Shown here piece after piece: positions 4,658 through 6,605 of a DNA stretch of 6,605 bases. This DNA is from an uncultured Clostridia bacterium (GTDB lineage Bacteria > Bacillota > Clostridia > Oscillospirales > Acutalibacteraceae). The stretch spans positions 1 to 6,605 of the forward strand of contig CAMVYG010000126.1 of the NCBI GenBank assembly GCA_947171615.1, written 5' to 3'. The notes below the pieces were generated by a model that worked only from the letters and a program-made list of their open reading frames with translations, made no database searches and was not told the DNA's origin. The translations under genes were made by a program, and so were the position numbers. Each line of letters opens with the position of its first letter. Positions within the stretch are counted from its first letter, which is position 1.

Positions 4658-5022
4658 ATATCTTCCTCCCTTTCCACATCGGCGTCCGCCGGGAAGTACC
4701 TTCCCGCAAACCACCGCATAAATTCTGAAAATTCCCCATTGAACATCTGCATACTGTTCTGGTATTTGTTGTACTCGCCATTGGCAAAATCGATCATGGC
4801 ATAGAGGTAGGATAAATACAGCCTGTCATAGGGCTTTTCCACCAGCAGCTCTGTGTTCTTATCCTTTGGAAGCTCATATCCGATGATCTCCACTGGCGCG
4901 AACAGGAACACCTGGGTCTGTATCATTCCCTCACAGTCGTTCAGCCATTGCAGCTTTTGCTCTTCCGCATAGGCGTTGGGTTTTACCCTGTCTACAAATT
5001 CCAGCGCTTCTTTCAGCTTCAT
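4651..5022 (-). CDS. Head-completion / head-tail connector-like protein, 123 aa
   Basis: Small, largely helical acidic protein beginning MKLKEALEFVDRVKPNAYAEEQKLQWLNDCEG. Later segments are TELLVEKPYDRLYLSYLYAMIDFANGEYNKYQNS, MFNGEFSEFMRW and GRYFP. This pattern (an early helix ending in WLN.CEG, then LL...PYD.LY..YL.A.IDFANGEY.KY.NS) is a family I recall directly downstream of major capsid genes in Clostridial prophages; a connector or head-closure role is inferred from position and size. ATG 5022 is chosen because the homologous-looking sequence begins there; AAAGGAG lies upstream at a rather long spacing of about 14 nt. The non-ATG start at 5055 has no site. A structured GC-rich leader precedes it, and its stop overlaps the fibre start, indicating translational coupling. 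Confidence 0.72.
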   Translation of the reverse strand: MKLKEALEFVDRVKPNAYAEEQKLQWLNDCEGMIQTQVFLFAPVEIIGYELPKDKNTELLVEKPYDRLYLSYLYAMIDFANGEYNKYQNSMQMFNGEFSEFMRWFAGRYFPADADVEREEDIW

Positions 5023-5048
5023 AACTATTGACCGTACTCCTTTCCTCA

Positions 5049-5108
5049 GCGGCAAAGGCCGCCCAGGGACGGAAGCCCAAAGGCAGTCTGATCCCCGGCG
5101 GCCCGCCG
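5049..5108 (-). promoter_or_regulatory. GC-rich leader with alternative stem-loops between capsid and connector genes
   Basis: Within the 123-nt spacer two local hairpins can form: CGGCG 5096-5100 with CGCCG 5104-5108, and GCGGC 5049-5053 with GCCGC 5058-5062 (loop AAAG). A competing longer stem pairs 5092-5103 with 5057-5069 (12 bp, one bulge at 5064, one G-U), which excludes both. The connector Shine-Dalgarno (about 5036-5047) follows immediately. The GCGGC hairpin is nearly identical to one at 1028-1041. A role in tuning capsid-to-connector expression is inference. Confidence 0.5.
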
Positions 5109-5145
5109 TTTCCTTTTTTATGAAAGCCTTCGATCCTGACAGGCA

Positions 5146-6156
5146 TTATGCCCCCAGCAGTTTTTCTCCTCCGGTCACGCCGCCGCAGGCTGCAAAACGC
5201 CAGTCGTTAAAGCCGGCAGTAAAGCGGGCGTACCCCTGCCATATATTGGCGTCATTGCCCTCATCGATCCGGCTTCTTACCTCAAGCTTTGTGCGGTCCA
5301 GCCAAATGGCCCCGCCGTAGTCCTCGTTATATCGGCTGTCAAGCAGCACCCAGGGACTTGCGCCCGCAGCAAGATACTGGTTGAGGTAAGGCCACACGAT
5401 CACATTCCACCGACCATACTGGTAGTTAAAGCCGTTATTGGCGGTATCGGGATCCTTATCCGCGCCGATGGCCGCAAACACTGCCTTTTTCAACGCATAC
5501 TGGTTGGGGATCAGAATGGTGTCCGGAGCCACGTCCAGCACCTCGTTATTGTCGCCCCGAAAATTCTGCATGGCCGTTTCCAATGCTGCCAGCGCGTCAT
5601 TGCTGAATTCATCGGAAAACAGATTGCCCTGCAGCTTGCCCGATACCTTTGCCGGATGGCTCTTGTCAAAGAGCTTCTTTCCGTCTGCCGCCGTCGTGGA
5701 AAAGGTTTTTCCCTGGAAATTCACTTCCGTTTTTCCGGCCATTGCGCCGCCCAGCAGCGCGGCCCCGAATTTTTCCCTGGTACGGTGATAGGATGTAATA
5801 AAAGCGGAGGGCTGTTTCTTCAGATCTGTGACCTTGGCGTCCTCCACAATTTCCCGTGACAGGGAAAAGCTGTTTTTCCAGGTCATGTTTTCCAGGAATT
5901 TGTCATACCCCTCCTGCATGCCGTCTACAGGGTATTCCCCGTTTTCCCCTACAGGCTGAAAGCCCTCCATGGCCGTCATAGTGGTAAGCTTTTCCCCAAA
6001 GTGCTTGGAGGTCTCCATACTGAACAGCTTTTTCAGCATGCTCTCCTGCTCAAAGGCCTCGCCCCGCTTTTCCAGAAAAAGCCGGATCGGTCCCTGAGAT
6101 TTTCCGAAAATAGAATTCTGAAGGCCAGCGCCTTCTGTAAATGTAATATTTGCCAT
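5146..6156 (-). CDS. Major capsid protein (Mu gpT-like / HK97-fold family), 336 aa
   Basis: Main structural subunit of the phage head. It begins MANITFTEGAGLQNSIFGKSQ and runs through REKFGAALLGGAMAGKTEV, FDKSHPAK, DVAPDTILIPNQYALKKAVFAAIGAD and KLEVRSRIDEGNDANIWQGYARF to FNDWRFAACGG. The pairing of a mid-protein FDKSHP-type segment with DTILIPN and a C-terminal WRF..CGGV is the pattern I associate with Mu-gpT-like head subunits in gut Clostridial prophages. About 340 residues is normal for such a protein. No scaffold or protease domain is fused to it. ATG 6156 is chosen for GGGAGG about 8 nt upstream; the frame from 6204 starts at TTG without a site. A decoration protein lies upstream and a connector-like gene downstream, as expected for a head operon. 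Complete, with no frameshift seen. Confidence 0.85.
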   Translation of the reverse strand: MANITFTEGAGLQNSIFGKSQGPIRLFLEKRGEAFEQESMLKKLFSMETSKHFGEKLTTMTAMEGFQPVGENGEYPVDGMQEGYDKFLENMTWKNSFSLSREIVEDAKVTDLKKQPSAFITSYHRTREKFGAALLGGAMAGKTEVNFQGKTFSTTAADGKKLFDKSHPAKVSGKLQGNLFSDEFSNDALAALETAMQNFRGDNNEVLDVAPDTILIPNQYALKKAVFAAIGADKDPDTANNGFNYQYGRWNVIVWPYLNQYLAAGASPWVLLDSRYNEDYGGAIWLDRTKLEVRSRIDEGNDANIWQGYARFTAGFNDWRFAACGGVTGGEKLLGA

Positions 6157-6203
6157 AAAAAATTCCTCCCAAATTTCAGTTTTGTTTTCAGCCGTTACCC
6201 GCA

Positions 6204-6243
6204 AGAAAAGAGCTTCGTCAAAAAATATACAGAGCCCTTTTCT
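6204..6243 (-). other. Intergenic stem-loop between decoration and capsid genes
   Basis: Arms 6204-6214 and 6233-6243 pair over 11 bp (one G-U on the minus strand) with an 18-nt AT-rich loop containing TATATTTTTTGACG. It lies in the 108-nt gap between the two genes, ahead of the capsid ribosome binding site. No T-tract follows on the minus strand, so it may be a processing or stability element rather than a terminator. No convincing promoter is seen in the gap. Confidence 0.5.
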
Positions 6244-6264
6244 GTTTTCATCTGCTTTCTGCGC

Positions 6265-6605
6265 TTATACGCTTCCCAGGCGAAACCGGGTGATCTCACT
6301 GTCGGTATACACGATTTCCGCAGGGCCCCCTGCCGTGCCGCTCAATCCACAGCTTTCGCTGTGAAGCTGTACTTTGTCCCCCGGCACAGCAGTGAAATCC
6401 GCAGGTGTTGCCGCTTCAAAAATAAGGTCCGCTGCCACTCGAATTACCGGGATCAGCTCCCCTTCCGTACAGGGCTTATCTTTCTCCGCCATGCTCAAAT
6501 ACAGGGGCGTATCAGCGCCTGACGCCGCCGCCAGCTTGCCCGCCGTCATTTTCAGCGCCATGCCTGCCTTTGGTGTGATAGTCCCACAAGGCAGATACTC
6601 CACTC
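6265..6605 (-). CDS. Capsid decoration/head-stabilising protein, partial at right edge
   Basis: At least 112 residues, beginning at the window edge with EYLPCGTITPKAGMALKMTAG. The GTITPKAGMAL stretch near the start, then PLYLSMAEKD, EGELIPVIRVAADLIFE and a C-terminal half of short beta strands (GDKVQLH, AEIVYTD, RFRLGSV) fit the small beta-rich head-decoration proteins encoded just upstream of major capsid genes. Such proteins bind the outside of the mature shell. A GTG at 6603 could start the frame, but nothing upstream of it is visible, so the true start may lie outside the window. Assignment rests on motif recollection and position; a head-fibre subunit is the main alternative. Confidence 0.65.
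   Translation of the reverse strand, partial: VEYLPCGTITPKAGMALKMTAGKLAAASGADTPLYLSMAEKDKPCTEGELIPVIRVAADLIFEAATPADFTAVPGDKVQLHSESCGLSGTAGGPAEIVYTDSEITRFRLGSV

Larger units (their letters stand above)
1315..6605 (-). mobile_element. Prophage late region (head, fibre and lysis genes)
   Basis: Nine minus-strand genes run head to lysis: decoration protein, major capsid, connector-like protein, fibre, XkdW-position protein, XkdX-like protein, XhlA-like protein, holin and amidase. Spacing is tight, with overlaps or gaps under 25 nt from 2136 to 5022, as in a single late operon. It continues beyond the right edge, where portal and terminase genes would be expected. The usual tail genes between head and fibre are absent. 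No integrase or repressor is visible, so whether the element is intact cannot be judged here. Confidence 0.85.

Noticed and set aside
4931..5146. 71-codon minus-strand frame whose ATG overlaps the capsid stop (TAATG)
   Set aside because: The stop/start overlap is tempting, but the frame overlaps the well-supported connector gene by about 90 nt, is built from the GC-rich hairpins, and shows no family resemblance.
6157..6264. Promoter ahead of the capsid gene (TTGACG and TATATT present)
   Set aside because: No pair of hexamers with acceptable spacing on the minus strand; the TTGACG lacks a matching -10 box.

Overview
The window looks like chromosome from a gut-type Firmicute of the class Clostridia. 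It has moderate G+C, strong AAGGAGG-type ribosome binding sites ahead of nearly every gene, and phage proteins of the kind found in Lachnospiraceae and Oscillospiraceae prophages. Family names below are recognised by eye from the translated sequence, because no database search was possible.

Layout, left to right. Positions 101-793 (+) hold one host-type gene, a ParA/MinD-like P-loop ATPase. Positions 794-1314 contain no convincing gene. The stretch 817-1073 is tiled with perfect or near-perfect inverted repeats, two pairs of which are enclosed by longer-range stems. It is followed by a REP-like palindrome, a short GC-rich palindromic repeat and a heptamer tract. From 1315 to the right edge everything reads on the minus strand and is the late region of a prophage. 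In transcription order (right to left) this is a capsid decoration protein (cut by the window edge), major capsid protein, small head-completion/connector-like protein, right-handed beta-helix tail fibre/spike, XkdW-position protein, a 52-residue XkdX-like protein, XhlA-like membrane coiled-coil protein, r1t-type holin, and a zinc amidase endolysin with one SLH-like repeat.

How the genes fit together. The order from fibre to amidase parallels the Bacillus PBSX order xkdV-xkdW-xkdX-xhlA-xhlB-xlyA. The head genes join this block directly: the connector-like gene overlaps the fibre gene by 7 nt, and no tail-tube, sheath, tape-measure or baseplate gene lies between them. Either the element makes short-tailed particles with a compact genome, or a tail module has been lost. 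The phage operon converges on the host ATPase gene, and the hairpin-rich stretch is the junction. No integrase, tRNA or attachment site is visible.

The most unusual material is non-coding. It comprises the nested hairpin cluster at 817-1073, a two-copy palindrome (1181 and 2061) whose stem changes are compensatory, heptamer tracts in which both the holin and the amidase stop codons lie, and a structured GC-rich leader inside the capsid operon.
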